A model generated the notes under the pieces. The model was not told the origin of the DNA, did not search any database, and saw nothing but the letters and a program-made list of their open reading frames with translations. A program made the position numbers and the translations under genes. Source: Jeotgalibacillus sp. ET6 (GTDB taxonomy: Bacteria > Bacillota > Bacilli > Bacillales > Jeotgalibacillaceae). Taken from it: 64,000 bases of DNA. Of this stretch, positions 31,933 to 41,747 are shown in pieces. Location of the stretch: the NCBI RefSeq assembly GCF_029667115.1, contig NZ_JARUIU010000003.1, positions 62,001-126,000 of the forward strand, given 5' to 3'. Position 1 is the first letter of the stretch, and each line of letters opens with the position of its first letter.

Positions 31933-34735
31933 GATCTTCAGCTTCCTTTGAAGTTAGGCTCTTTCTGGTAAAAGCCAGCAGACCCAATACGACAATGATA
32001 ATACTAAGCACGATGACTGCCATTGGGAATAAGCTTTGTGCTCCATATTGAATGGAGAGATACACTCTTGTAATCGGATCTTCAAACGTGAAGTTCGGGA
32101 GGATCAGATCAAGTAATGGCGCTGTGAATAAAAGCATTAACAGCACTGTGACAATCCAGCCAATCGTTGTACTGAAACTGAATGCGGTAAACACCAGACC
32201 GGAGGCAGCTATCAGAAGCATGACTGTCCATACAGACCACATAATCGATTGATCATTCTGCATCGGATAAATCGTCAGTCCAAAAATACTGATCATCAGC
32301 CCTACGACCACATTCAGCAATCCAAATAAAGATAGCTGAATGAACCATGGTGAAAGAGAGAAATGCTGGGTGAAAAATCCAATTAATAAAGCACTCGCCA
32401 GCAAAATCACAAGCATCACAACCGGAGGCAGATTAACCACCTCTTCTTCCAGCGTTTCTCCTGAAATGGCTACAGGATTAGAGAGGAAATCATACACATA
32501 CCCATTATCCTGACCATCAACGATTGCATTATTAAAGATTTCATTCAGATCTTCTTCTACATTCATGGTGAATAGTACATTTTCTTCCCAGTTTGTATTC
32601 AATAAACTGGATTCAAGCTGAACACGTTCAACTTCCTCCTGCATCACACTCGTAGAAGAAATTACTCCTTCCTGACGATCCGACAGAGACGTAATCAGCC
32701 CATTAAGGGATACGATCTCACTTCCAATTTCGGATTGATAGCTAAGAGCATTGGAGCCTCTTGTTAACGGATCGCTTTCTCCGTTTAGCAATGCCGCTTC
32801 TTCTGCATTCACTTCTGCCAACGTAGAAGAGAGGTTTTGAGAGCTTTCTACAATCGTCTCTAATTCTCCTAAAATCAGTCCTTGCTGCTCTTCAATGATA
32901 GACGCATAATTTGCCATCAAATTATCCGCCTGGACAGAAAAATCATCTACATTATTTCCGGCTGATACAACCGATCCGCTAAGCGCTTCCCATCCTTGAC
33001 GCTCTTGTTCGCCAACGGCCAAAATAGATTGATAGTTTTGGATAAGGTCTTCACTTGCAAGCATCTCATCAGCAACCGGATCTTCTGTCTTTTCAATTTC
33101 ATTTACAAGCTGAGCGTATTGCCCAAGTGCTTTTGCATAAGAAATCAGCTTCTGCCCGTTTGTCGATTCAATACCCTGGTTGAAGAAGCTGTTAAGCTCA
33201 GCTTTTCTGGAATCCGACAGGACATCTGAAGATAGAATTTCCTCTTCAATCGCCCATATGGCATCTCTAAATGAGGTGTCGGGCTCTTCTTCTTCTATTT
33301 CCTCAACAGGGGGTTCGTACTCGTCAATCTGTGCAGCAAGATCGTTGAATAATTCCTGCCAAACGGCATCAGACTGCTGTTTTTCCTCTAAACCGGCATC
33401 AATGGTTTGAAGAGAGGCCGTGATTTCATCCAGTGACAAAATGAGCTCTTCCATTTCTGGAAGAACATCCGGTGATATAAGAGAAATGGTTTCTTTAACT
33501 GCTTCAACCTCCGCCGCCGTATTGCCAAGCGCCGCACGTTCATCTTCAATCAGATCCAAGGCTGCTTCGGGTACTTCAGGCAATTCCGGTACATCGTCTC
33601 CCGGCTCCTCAGGCTGCTCCGGTTCCTGTGGAGCGTCTGCTTCAACGATGGCATTTCTTAACGGGATCAGAACCTCTTGTACCTGATTTAAGCTTCTTAC
33701 ATAAAGATCCTGCTTGTATGATTCTAAAATGACAGCCTGCAGGTCCACAAGCTCCTGAAGCTGATTTCCGACCGCTCCTGTGCGTTCTTCATTTAAGCTG
33801 TCGGCAATGGTCGTTGTTGCATTTATCTGATCTTTAATATCGTCCACATTTTCTAAAACGGAAGCCTGCTGATCGGCATACGACAGCATCGCCTGATTTT
33901 GATTGGCGGAAATTTCGGATGAGCTTTCCTGTATTAAGCGCTGGCTCTCTGCATGCGTTTCATTTAACAGGGTCTGCTGTCTCTGCTGATATTCTTTATA
34001 TACTTCTACATTATCAACAAAAGCAGTCAGCGTTTCATCTGCTTCTTCAATGGTTTGTATTCGTTCAGTGGTTCCCTCTTCTCCATCCTCAATGGAGCTT
34101 TTTAAGCCATTAAGCATTTCTTTTTGATCGCTTATCTCCTCAGCAAGCGTTTGGGAACCCGTGCTGTAAAAGGAGTTCATTGCTTCTTGAAAATCGATTT
34201 CCTTTTCAAGAATATCTTCGAACGCAACCTTTACATTTTCAATCTCCTGAGCAATATAACTCCAGTAAATCGTTGACATTTCACTATTAATTTTGTTCCG
34301 TGCGGATTCCAGCTCACGTTGAACGCGCTGGCTGTTTTTGGCATTTAACTGCGGTTGAAGCTCAAATTCTATTGACGCTTTTGCTGGGGTGCTGTCTTTA
34401 AAATTCAGAACCGCTTCAGAGAAGTCGGAAGGAATATAAAATACAGCGTCATAAACCCGACTCTCCAAACCGTTTTCTGCAGCGCTCCTGCCTACCACTG
34501 TCCAGTTAAAGTTGGAGGAATCATTGATTAAAGAAGACACTTCCTGTCCAAATCTCAAAGACAGTCCTTCCTGCTCAGCCCCAATGTCCTCGTTAACAAT
34601 GGCAATTTCTCTTGTGGATTGCTCCTCAACCTCTTCAGGATTATCCCCAATGTAGGTAAAAAACAGCACAGGAAGAATCATAATGTAGACCATCGTGCCG
34701 AGCATTTTAATCAGATGCTTTCGTTGATCAGTCAT
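31919..34735 (-). CDS. esaA: Type VII secretion protein EsaA (YueB)
   Basis: The 938-residue membrane protein has one N-terminal helix (about 11-30), a very long extracellular coiled-coil region (about 40-740; many Glu/Gln/Leu heptads, with a Pro/Glu-rich stretch PQEPEQPEEPGDDVPELPEVPE near 370) and five to six C-terminal helices (about 755-925). EsaA/YueB spans the cell wall; in Bacillus subtilis YueB is also the receptor of phage SPP1. The start overlaps the essC stop by 4 bp (ATGA). Confidence 0.92.
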   Translation of the reverse strand: MTDQRKHLIKMLGTMVYIMILPVLFFTYIGDNPEEVEEQSTREIAIVNEDIGAEQEGLSLRFGQEVSSLINDSSNFNWTVVGRSAAENGLESRVYDAVFYIPSDFSEAVLNFKDSTPAKASIEFELQPQLNAKNSQRVQRELESARNKINSEMSTIYWSYIAQEIENVKVAFEDILEKEIDFQEAMNSFYSTGSQTLAEEISDQKEMLNGLKSSIEDGEEGTTERIQTIEEADETLTAFVDNVEVYKEYQQRQQTLLNETHAESQRLIQESSSEISANQNQAMLSYADQQASVLENVDDIKDQINATTTIADSLNEERTGAVGNQLQELVDLQAVILESYKQDLYVRSLNQVQEVLIPLRNAIVEADAPQEPEQPEEPGDDVPELPEVPEAALDLIEDERAALGNTAAEVEAVKETISLISPDVLPEMEELILSLDEITASLQTIDAGLEEKQQSDAVWQELFNDLAAQIDEYEPPVEEIEEEEPDTSFRDAIWAIEEEILSSDVLSDSRKAELNSFFNQGIESTNGQKLISYAKALGQYAQLVNEIEKTEDPVADEMLASEDLIQNYQSILAVGEQERQGWEALSGSVVSAGNNVDDFSVQADNLMANYASIIEEQQGLILGELETIVESSQNLSSTLAEVNAEEAALLNGESDPLTRGSNALSYQSEIGSEIVSLNGLITSLSDRQEGVISSTSVMQEEVERVQLESSLLNTNWEENVLFTMNVEEDLNEIFNNAIVDGQDNGYVYDFLSNPVAISGETLEEEVVNLPPVVMLVILLASALLIGFFTQHFSLSPWFIQLSLFGLLNVVVGLMISIFGLTIYPMQNDQSIMWSVWTVMLLIAASGLVFTAFSFSTTIGWIVTVLLMLLFTAPLLDLILPNFTFEDPITRVYLSIQYGAQSLFPMAVIVLSIIIVVLGLLAFTRKSLTSKEAEDHEAA

Positions 34736-37700
34736 TGAGGTACAGTCCTTTCTGCTTCTTCAAATAATGGAATTTGAATCCGCTTTTCTTTTCCGTTCTT
34801 AATATAATAGCCAAACCCGGGCAGCACTTCTTCTTCGTTTCGGGTAAAGGAAAGTGTAAATAAATTTTGATCCGATTTCTTCATAAGTAAGAGAGCCTGA
34901 CGAATCTGCTTTAATTCACTCGTAAGTGAATCAAAGCCCTTGGACACTTCGTTGCTGTTACCGGCAGCAATAACCGTGAAGCCCAGATAGCTGTATTGCT
35001 TCATAAAACCTGCAATTTTATCCTGAATGGATGGATTAATGGTTTGCTGAAAACGTCCCACTCCATCAACTGCCAGAACAACCGGAGTAAACACAGGCAC
35101 AGCTCTATGTCCTTCAAGAGCAGCTGCATATTCTTCTCCTCTTTCCTTAAACAGCCCTTCAGCTTGTGAAAGCCACTCTTCAATATGGTCCTTTGTCTGC
35201 ATATACGTGATTTGATCTTCTTTTGCGTAACGCGATAGACCTCTGTCGATTGAATCAAACAAACCAATCGATTCGTGTTTTTCTCTTAACAGGTCATGAA
35301 GGACCAGTCGTAAAACATTTGTTTTTCCTTTTTGAGAAGACCCGATAACAAGCCAGTGATTTCCTTTTGCCACATCCACGTGCACAGGCTGAACCGTTTC
35401 TTCATCCAGTCCTATTGGAATAAGGCCTCTGCTTCTTTCATCTATATACCGTTCTGCAAAGACAGAAAGCGGCAGTTCACTAGGAAGCATAGGGACGCCA
35501 GCTGGAGACTGTGCCCCTTCGTAGAAATGGTTGATTTGCTTAATCTCTTCTCTGATGTTCTCAAAGATCTCCAAATCACTTTCTCCTTCTACAGGGAGAG
35601 ATACCTGTGTAAAAAGAGACTGCTCTTTCTTTATAACGGCTCTTCCGGGTATAGATTCAAGCTCAAACGGCAATTTTCCTATAATTGTGTAAGCTTCGCT
35701 TGTGTCCATTAGGTAATGAATAATTTTCGTTTTCAGATTATTAAGAAGCGCCTGCCGGACAGCATTGACTCTTGTCGCAGTTAAGATCACATACACACCA
35801 AGGGATTGACCGTCACGTGAAATCTGGGTGAACTGGGAATCAATATCCTGCAGTTCTTCTTTTACCAGATCAAAATTATCAATGGCAATAAAGCATAAAG
35901 GAAGCTTATCTTCACTTAATTCATTGTACATTTTGATGGAACTGACTTCTTTTTGCTGCAGCAGCTGCTTTCTTCTGTTCAGTTCCTGTTTCATCAGACG
36001 CAGGAATTTATCAATTTTTTTAGGCTGGTCAACTTGAAAATAATCAGCAGTATGAGACAGCTGCTTAATTGGCAAGAGGGCACCGTTTCCAAAGTCAAAT
36101 ACATAATAATGTAGTTCCTCAGGCGAAAGCGTCCGGGCAAATCCTAATAAAAGAGTAAGAACGGTAGTAGACTTGCCGTACCCGGAAGATCCAAAGATTC
36201 CGATGTTGCCATCATCCATCCATTTATATGTATATGGCGTCTGCAGCTGCAATTCCGGCTCATCTACTAAAGCAAATTCCAGCGCATCTTCTTTCTCAGA
36301 AGGCAGCACCAGCCTAGCAGGCAGTGGAGGAAGCCATGGACTCGGGAGCTGCTTGATTTCCAGCTTTTCCTGAACACGCGATATCTCTTCTACAATGGCC
36401 TCAATTTCAGTTATGCCAGACGATGTCTTTTCTTCTTCTGTCGAAATGGATGACAGCGGCACGAGTCCAAGATCGGTGACGAGGGCTACCTCATCTTCAT
36501 TCGCCAGTGTTTCCTGCTGATACGCTGCTCCGCTCCAGGCTGACTGAAACAATTCATAGACCTCATTGTTGCCTACCTGCAAATAGCCTCTCCCTGTCAC
36601 AGTAATATTCGCAGCATCCGGGTTTTTCAGGATTTCCCTGCTGTCACTTGCATCCTGAACCTTTAGGGCAATCCTGAACCTCGCGTTGCTCCATATTTGA
36701 TCATCAATAATTCCACCCGGCTTTTGGGTAGCCAGAATTAAATGGACCCCCAAACTACGACCGATTCGGGCGGCACTCACGAGTTCCCGGATAAATTCCG
36801 GCTCTTCTGTTTTTAATTCAGCAAATTCATCCGAGATTAAAAACAAGTGCGGCATCGGCACTTCAGCTTCGCCCTGTTTGAACAGCTTTGTGTACTCATT
36901 AATATGATTGACTGTATGTTGATCAAACAGGCGCTGCCTTCTTTTCAGTTCACTTTTAATCGAGGCGAGTGCGCGAGCACTGAAATTTTTGCTGCCCTCA
37001 ATGTTGGTAATGGTTCCAAGCAAGTGAGGCATGTTTTTAAACGGCTGAGCCATGCCGCCGCCTTTATAATCAATTAAGAGGAAAGCAACCTCGTGTGGGT
37101 GAAAGTGAACCGCCAGTGATAGAATGTACGTTTGTAAAAATTCACTTTTCCCCGAACCTGTAGTTCCGGCCAGCAAACCGTGCGGACCATGTGCTTTTTC
37201 ATGTAAATTCAGTTCAACGAGATCTTCTTTTCCTTTTAAACCAATTGGAACCGCCAGCGATTTGGAAGATTGAGAGGTTTGCCAGCGCCGGTCAATTTGA
37301 AGCTCCGCTGTATCTGTTGCTTTAAATAAATCCAGATACGAAACAGAATTAGGAATTGAATTGGTCATCCCAACCTGGTGGTCAAGTGAACGCAGTGTTC
37401 TGGCGTATCGCTCGTTTGTTTCTTTTTTCATTTCATCCATCACAAAGGGAATGCGGACCGCTTTTTTTTCTTTAATTAATATATCGCCTTCCTGCTCATT
37501 AATGTAGCGGACCAGGGTATGGATATTGTCGCTCAGGTTTTCTTTTGATTCAGCTGCAAAAATAACAGATAGGCCAAGGTGAGAGTATTCCCCTTCCAGA
37601 TATTCCATAATGACATGCTCAGAAATCAGCAGCTGATTCGTTACAACAAACACAAAATGTGGGACAAAAACGGCTTCTTTTTCTTCTTCAAGCTCTCTTT

Positions 37701-39192
37701 CCCTGATCCATTCATAAATCGTAGACAGAAGCTGATCGCGGGTCTGCTCATTGTAAATGAACCCTTTTGCATAGGAGTTGGGAAGCATAAAGTGAGGCAG
37801 CCATTTCATCCATTCCCACGCTTTGTATTCATGTTCATGAGAAATGAAAACAAAACGAAGGTCATGGTAGCTGTGTGCAAAAGCCAGCTGCCCGATAATT
37901 TGATGAAGCTCATCCTTCATTACTGATTGTTTCCCAATTAACCCCACCGCTCCTTCTGCCAGACTGATAATGACGGGTGAGTCCTTTACTTCTTTATAAT
38001 GCTTTTCAAGCTGCTGTGCCTGCTCGAGCAAATCGTCAATTTCCCTGTTGGATAAATCGGCATTGCTGAGTGATACTTTATAGCTCGAGGGAACGTTTCC
38101 AATCCCCAGCCTTAAATGAAGAAAATCATTGCTTGTCAGCGTGCGTTCCCAGATCCGGTCGCTTATATGAGAAGTTAAATACTTCATTTGTTCAAAGTCA
38201 GGATAATGAAAGCGCAGAACTTCTTTTTGCTTTGAAGCAAGCTTATTCAGTTCTTCTCTTTTTTGCTGCAGATAGCTTGTATACACATTCAATCGTTTAG
38301 CTTTGCGCTTCTTATGATTTTTGCGCTCTCTAAAGTATTGAACGGTCGATGTAACAATTGTAGTCATAAACATAACCGCGGAAATGATAATAAAAAGTCC
38401 TCTTGGCTGAATCAAGGCAATGATTACCATTACCATCAGCATCATCAAAGGGGGCAGGACCATCATCCACAGCCCGCGATTATTATTTTCACTCTCCTGG
38501 CTCGGAAAGGTCATCTGTACCTTTTCCTCCGGCATATCGTAAACCATGCGCGGAGTTCGTCTGTAAATCGGATAGTTTTGCTTCATTTGAGTGGTTGGCT
38601 CCACTAATCGGGGCAAAGTGCTTTTTACTTCTTCATTGCTTTTTATCATGAGGCTGTCCTCAGCTGATAATTGAAACTCCACACTGCTCCAGTGAATCAC
38701 ATCTCCAATTTGCAGACGAAGCGGAGCGGTTTGCAGCGTCCCATTCACATAAAGAGCTTTTCCGGACGGCAGAAGGACCCACCCTTCTCCGTTTTGAGCT
38801 ATTTTCCATTGTGCAGCAGCAAGTTCGGCCCATTCGTTCTCAAGGATATGGATATGAGCCTCTTCGTCTTCCTTTGAGGCAATCATGACTTCCTGTTCTC
38901 CGCCAATGTAGAATAATGTCTTCGTTCTCGGTACTTCCTCCAGAATCACACGCAGTGACAGCCCACTGAATGAAAATGAATGAGCTGCACCCATTTCAAG
39001 CCTGACCGTCTCTTCACCTTTTACTAGAATCATGTGATCGTCTTCTTTTTTAATGGAGAAAGCTCCTTGCAAGGCTTGTATGGACAGCGTATCTTTCCTG
39101 CCTGGTCCCACCGTGATCCGGTCAAAGGTGTGGGGATCAAATTCGATCCGCTGAAAATGATTGCCATAATACACGGTTATCTGCTCCATCAC
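34732..39192 (-). CDS. essC: Type VII secretion ATPase EssC (YukBA)
   Basis: The 1486-residue FtsK/SpoIIIE motor of the secretion machine. Two N-terminal FHA-like domains (about 1-190) precede two transmembrane helices (about 228-280) and three ATPase modules. Walker A motifs are GTTGSGKS near residue 680, GSSGYGKS near 1005 and GSSQKGKT near 1285; Walker B of the first reads LFLISDEFAEL. It is one continuous protein, as in the fused YukBA. The C-terminal module usually binds the WXG100 substrate. It overlaps both neighbours by 4 bp. Confidence 0.95.
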   Translation of the reverse strand: MMEQITVYYGNHFQRIEFDPHTFDRITVGPGRKDTLSIQALQGAFSIKKEDDHMILVKGEETVRLEMGAAHSFSFSGLSLRVILEEVPRTKTLFYIGGEQEVMIASKEDEEAHIHILENEWAELAAAQWKIAQNGEGWVLLPSGKALYVNGTLQTAPLRLQIGDVIHWSSVEFQLSAEDSLMIKSNEEVKSTLPRLVEPTTQMKQNYPIYRRTPRMVYDMPEEKVQMTFPSQESENNNRGLWMMVLPPLMMLMVMVIIALIQPRGLFIIISAVMFMTTIVTSTVQYFRERKNHKKRKAKRLNVYTSYLQQKREELNKLASKQKEVLRFHYPDFEQMKYLTSHISDRIWERTLTSNDFLHLRLGIGNVPSSYKVSLSNADLSNREIDDLLEQAQQLEKHYKEVKDSPVIISLAEGAVGLIGKQSVMKDELHQIIGQLAFAHSYHDLRFVFISHEHEYKAWEWMKWLPHFMLPNSYAKGFIYNEQTRDQLLSTIYEWIRERELEEEKEAVFVPHFVFVVTNQLLISEHVIMEYLEGEYSHLGLSVIFAAESKENLSDNIHTLVRYINEQEGDILIKEKKAVRIPFVMDEMKKETNERYARTLRSLDHQVGMTNSIPNSVSYLDLFKATDTAELQIDRRWQTSQSSKSLAVPIGLKGKEDLVELNLHEKAHGPHGLLAGTTGSGKSEFLQTYILSLAVHFHPHEVAFLLIDYKGGGMAQPFKNMPHLLGTITNIEGSKNFSARALASIKSELKRRQRLFDQHTVNHINEYTKLFKQGEAEVPMPHLFLISDEFAELKTEEPEFIRELVSAARIGRSLGVHLILATQKPGGIIDDQIWSNARFRIALKVQDASDSREILKNPDAANITVTGRGYLQVGNNEVYELFQSAWSGAAYQQETLANEDEVALVTDLGLVPLSSISTEEEKTSSGITEIEAIVEEISRVQEKLEIKQLPSPWLPPLPARLVLPSEKEDALEFALVDEPELQLQTPYTYKWMDDGNIGIFGSSGYGKSTTVLTLLLGFARTLSPEELHYYVFDFGNGALLPIKQLSHTADYFQVDQPKKIDKFLRLMKQELNRRKQLLQQKEVSSIKMYNELSEDKLPLCFIAIDNFDLVKEELQDIDSQFTQISRDGQSLGVYVILTATRVNAVRQALLNNLKTKIIHYLMDTSEAYTIIGKLPFELESIPGRAVIKKEQSLFTQVSLPVEGESDLEIFENIREEIKQINHFYEGAQSPAGVPMLPSELPLSVFAERYIDERSRGLIPIGLDEETVQPVHVDVAKGNHWLVIGSSQKGKTNVLRLVLHDLLREKHESIGLFDSIDRGLSRYAKEDQITYMQTKDHIEEWLSQAEGLFKERGEEYAAALEGHRAVPVFTPVVLAVDGVGRFQQTINPSIQDKIAGFMKQYSYLGFTVIAAGNSNEVSKGFDSLTSELKQIRQALLLMKKSDQNLFTLSFTRNEEEVLPGFGYYIKNGKEKRIQIPLFEEAERTVPQ

Positions 39193-40535
39193 ACCACCTC
39201 ATTTCCCCTCACGCTTTTATCTGCTGCTGCCTGATCATCCTGATTGTCACTTTCCTCTTCAGCGTCTTCGTCATCCTCAGGCTCATCAGCTGGTGCCTCG
39301 TTTTCCTCTTCAGCCGGTTCTTCTTCCGGGTCCTGCTGTTGCTCTTCCTGCTCTTCTTGCTCCTCCTGCTCGGCCTCTTCCTGCATGACTCTTTCCTGAT
39401 CGTATTCCTCGAGCTCCTGTTCGATTTGATCGAGCTCCATTTGCTTTTCTTCCCCAGTCAGTTCAGGATCTCTTTTAATGGCTTCTGTATATTGCAGCAA
39501 AGCCATCATAATCAGATCACGATCCTCAAGAGACCGGGCTACATCGATCGCTTCTTCTTCCATCCCTCTGCCAATGTAGCTCCAATACAAAAAGTACTGT
39601 GGATCTGTTTGAAGCGTCAATCCATTTAAGATGGTTCTTTTCTGACTATCTCCGAGCGCTTCATTATTTACATAAGACACCGCGAGCTGGTATTGCACGA
39701 CATAAGGCATTTCCTCAGGCTCGTGCGGAGCAAGCTCTTCTACTACACTGCTAAAATTATTTTTCATAAAATATTCATTCGCTGCTATATATGCATCCTG
39801 CCTTGGCTGGATAAAAAAATAGGAATAAAAGCTGAAAGCAAGCAAGGGGATGATCAAAGCAATAAGACCGATTAAACTGTATTTTCTTCTTTTCCATGCT
39901 TTATTGGGTACATTGGTAAATGTTTTTTGCTGCTGTTCCTCCTGATCAATCTGCTTGATTAATAGTTCTTTTAATTCTTTTATACCGCTTGCTTCACGCA
40001 ACTCCTTCATAACAGGAGTCAGCTGCATAGTATGATAAAGGTTTAGATAATCTTTAAATGATTTCGAAGAATCCAGAGCATACAAAATCGTTGCTTTTAT
40101 TTCGTTAAATTGTAAATCCTGGTCTTTTTCATATGGCGGAAGGCTTTCCTCAACCCCGTAATGAAGCAAATAAGGAACATTCGAGCGATCCAGGATGATA
40201 TTATCAGGAGAATAGATCGGATGCAGCCGCTTTGAACGTTTCTGTTCTGCAAAGTGAACAAGCCGCAAAGCAAACGTCCATCGGGCTAACGCAGATTGTT
40301 TGTGCAGCGAAGAAAATGAATGAAAAGAATCCGGTGCTTTCACAGTGATTGTTACTTCATCCTCTGTGGAGAGTATTTCTTTTTTTAGCTCGGGATGAAC
40401 CGTTTTAATTAAGTGAATCTCGATTTCATTGACAAGTTTTATTTTCGTCTGCTGAAAAATAAATACATGATCGTCTTTATGTACCACTTTGGCGTCCAGC
40501 CGGTCTTCAAGGTATGTGTGCGAAGGTTCTGTCAT
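39189..40535 (-). CDS. essB: Type VII secretion protein EssB (YukC)
   Basis: The 448-residue protein has a cytoplasmic pseudokinase-like domain (about 1-210), one transmembrane helix (about 215-238, YSLIGLIALIIPLLAFSFYS) and an extracytoplasmic helical part (about 240-370). It ends in a very acidic Glu/Gln/Asp tail (about 375-440) that is longer than needed for the fold. It joins EssC in the core complex. GGGAGATC ribosome site before ATG; the stop overlaps essC. Confidence 0.93.
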   Translation of the reverse strand: MTEPSHTYLEDRLDAKVVHKDDHVFIFQQTKIKLVNEIEIHLIKTVHPELKKEILSTEDEVTITVKAPDSFHSFSSLHKQSALARWTFALRLVHFAEQKRSKRLHPIYSPDNIILDRSNVPYLLHYGVEESLPPYEKDQDLQFNEIKATILYALDSSKSFKDYLNLYHTMQLTPVMKELREASGIKELKELLIKQIDQEEQQQKTFTNVPNKAWKRRKYSLIGLIALIIPLLAFSFYSYFFIQPRQDAYIAANEYFMKNNFSSVVEELAPHEPEEMPYVVQYQLAVSYVNNEALGDSQKRTILNGLTLQTDPQYFLYWSYIGRGMEEEAIDVARSLEDRDLIMMALLQYTEAIKRDPELTGEEKQMELDQIEQELEEYDQERVMQEEAEQEEQEEQEEQQQDPEEEPAEEENEAPADEPEDDEDAEEESDNQDDQAAADKSVRGNEVV

Positions 40536-40548
40536 GACGTGATCTCCC

Positions 40549-40788
40549 TTATAAAATTTCTATCCGGTCTCCTCTGGTTACACCTTTTTCAGAAAGCTGA
40601 TGAGTGCCGTATAAAAGAATATTTTTGTTTGCAATTCGAATCCAGCTTCCTTCTTTCGGCTGGATGGAAATCTCTTTAGCCTGCCATACCACATCCACCA
40701 GCTTTTTGGCGGAATAATAATCAGACAGCCTCAGGTCAAACACCTCACCGGTATAGTGCCTTAAATCAATCGTTACATCTATGTACAT
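40549..40788 (-). CDS. yukD: Ubiquitin-like type VII secretion protein YukD (EsaB)
   Basis: A 79-residue ubiquitin-fold protein: MYIDVTIDLRHYTGEVFDLRL, then LVDVVWQAKEISIQPKEGSWIRIANKNILL and SEKGVTRGDRIEIL. YukD/EsaB lacks a Gly-Gly tail and is a cytosolic accessory or regulator of the machine. ATG at 40788 has AGAGGTG 8 nt upstream; a TTG at 40794 is too close to that site. It lies 13 bp before essB. Confidence 0.88.
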   Translation of the reverse strand: MYIDVTIDLRHYTGEVFDLRLSDYYSAKKLVDVVWQAKEISIQPKEGSWIRIANKNILLYGTHQLSEKGVTRGDRIEIL

Positions 40789-40865
40789 CCACAATTCACC
40801 TCTTTATTTCTTTCATCTATATGAAGTGACATCCTTACTGCTGGATTGAATTTATCACAAATCAA

Positions 40866-40908
40866 TAAAAAAGCGCTATCATCTTTACAGAATCAGCGCC
40901 GCTTTTGT
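40866..40908 (-). terminator. Possible attenuator between esxA and yukD
   Basis: On the minus strand AAAAGCG...AGCGCTTTTTT forms a weak stem with a T run in the 139-bp gap after esxA. A partial terminator here would make esxA message more abundant than the machine genes. Confidence 0.5.
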
Positions 40909-40927
40909 TATATAATTTTTAATGAAA

Positions 40928-41221
40928 TTAGCTGCGGATTTGACCGGCAACATTTTGGTCGGCTTCCTGCAAAGCATTGGATGCGCTGCGAAGCTGACGG
41001 GAGATTTCTTCAAGAAGCTGAGACATTCTTACATAAGATGGGCGTAATTCTTCAAATTGTTCTGCAAATGCCTGGCTGGCCTGCCCTTCCCAAATCGAAA
41101 TTAAATTATCGATCATGTTGTCCAAACGGGTAACCTGCTCTGTAGCCATGCCGCTTTCCTGTAAATACTGGCTCGCAATTGCTTCTAATTCTGCTGGTGT
41201 AACGCGAATATTTCCTGACAT
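40928..41221 (-). CDS. esxA: WXG100 secreted protein EsxA (YukE)
   Basis: The 97-residue helical hairpin protein is the substrate of the type VII machine. The turn carries the WXG motif as IWEGQAS near residue 43. Helix 1 (VTPAELEAIASQYLQESG...) and helix 2 (FAEQFEELRPSYVRMSQLLEEISRQLRSASNALQEADQNVAG) form the four-helix dimer. The C-terminal YxxxD/E-type export signal is not obvious in the last residues. An AAAGGAGAG ribosome site and good promoter fit high expression. First gene of the operon. Confidence 0.95.
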   Translation of the reverse strand: MSGNIRVTPAELEAIASQYLQESGMATEQVTRLDNMIDNLISIWEGQASQAFAEQFEELRPSYVRMSQLLEEISRQLRSASNALQEADQNVAGQIRS

Positions 41222-41260
41222 CTCAATCTCTCCTTTTATTAACTTTTTTTACCTGATTCC

Positions 41261-41288
41261 ATTGTATCAAGTAAATGGAAAATATCAA
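41261..41288 (-). promoter_or_regulatory. Predicted sigma-A promoter of the type VII secretion operon
   Basis: On the minus strand TTGATA (41288-41283) and TACAAT (41266-41261) are 16 bp apart, giving a leader of roughly 30 nt before the esxA ATG. The AT-rich DNA from 41290 to 41460 could hold further activator sites. Confidence 0.6.
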
Positions 41289-41467
41289 TTTTAAACCTGC
41301 AAATTCTATAAAATATGTAAAAGGACTGATACAGAAGGGCTGATTATTAGGAAAATAGAACAAAAATAGGACCTTTTTACCTGTTAAAATAAAACAAATA
41401 AGTAGAATTGCATATATAAATCTTGTAAAAGCAACTATTTTTCAAAAAACAAGCTATTCAGAAAAGA

Positions 41468-41704
41468 AGTGAACAGGTCAAAGAGAGCCTGGGACAAAAG
41501 TGTCTCAAGCTCTACGACCGGTTCACTTCGCTTCAGGTGGACGCTTTCCGCAGGGACGCCGCTGAGCCTTTTCAGGGCTGCGCCCCTAAAAGTCTCAGCT
41601 TGCCGTCAAATCCTGCAGGGAGTCGCCACCTTCCGCTTTGCTCACCTATTACTATTGATAAATAGATCCTCTTTTTAAACTTTTTTGAGTTTTGTCCCAG
41701 CCTT
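41468..41704. repeat. Dispersed repeat copy R3
   Basis: A full-length element: AGAGCCTGGGACAAAA at the left, TTTTGTCCCAGCCT at the right, all inner blocks present. The hairpin arms reach outward to GAAGTGAAC.GGT (41468) and ACCGGTTCACTTC. It lies behind the sodC-like gene and ahead of the esxA promoter. Confidence 0.88.
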
Positions 41705-41747
41705 CCTCTTCTTTTCATCCGGTTAACCGCTTCTATCACACCATTTA

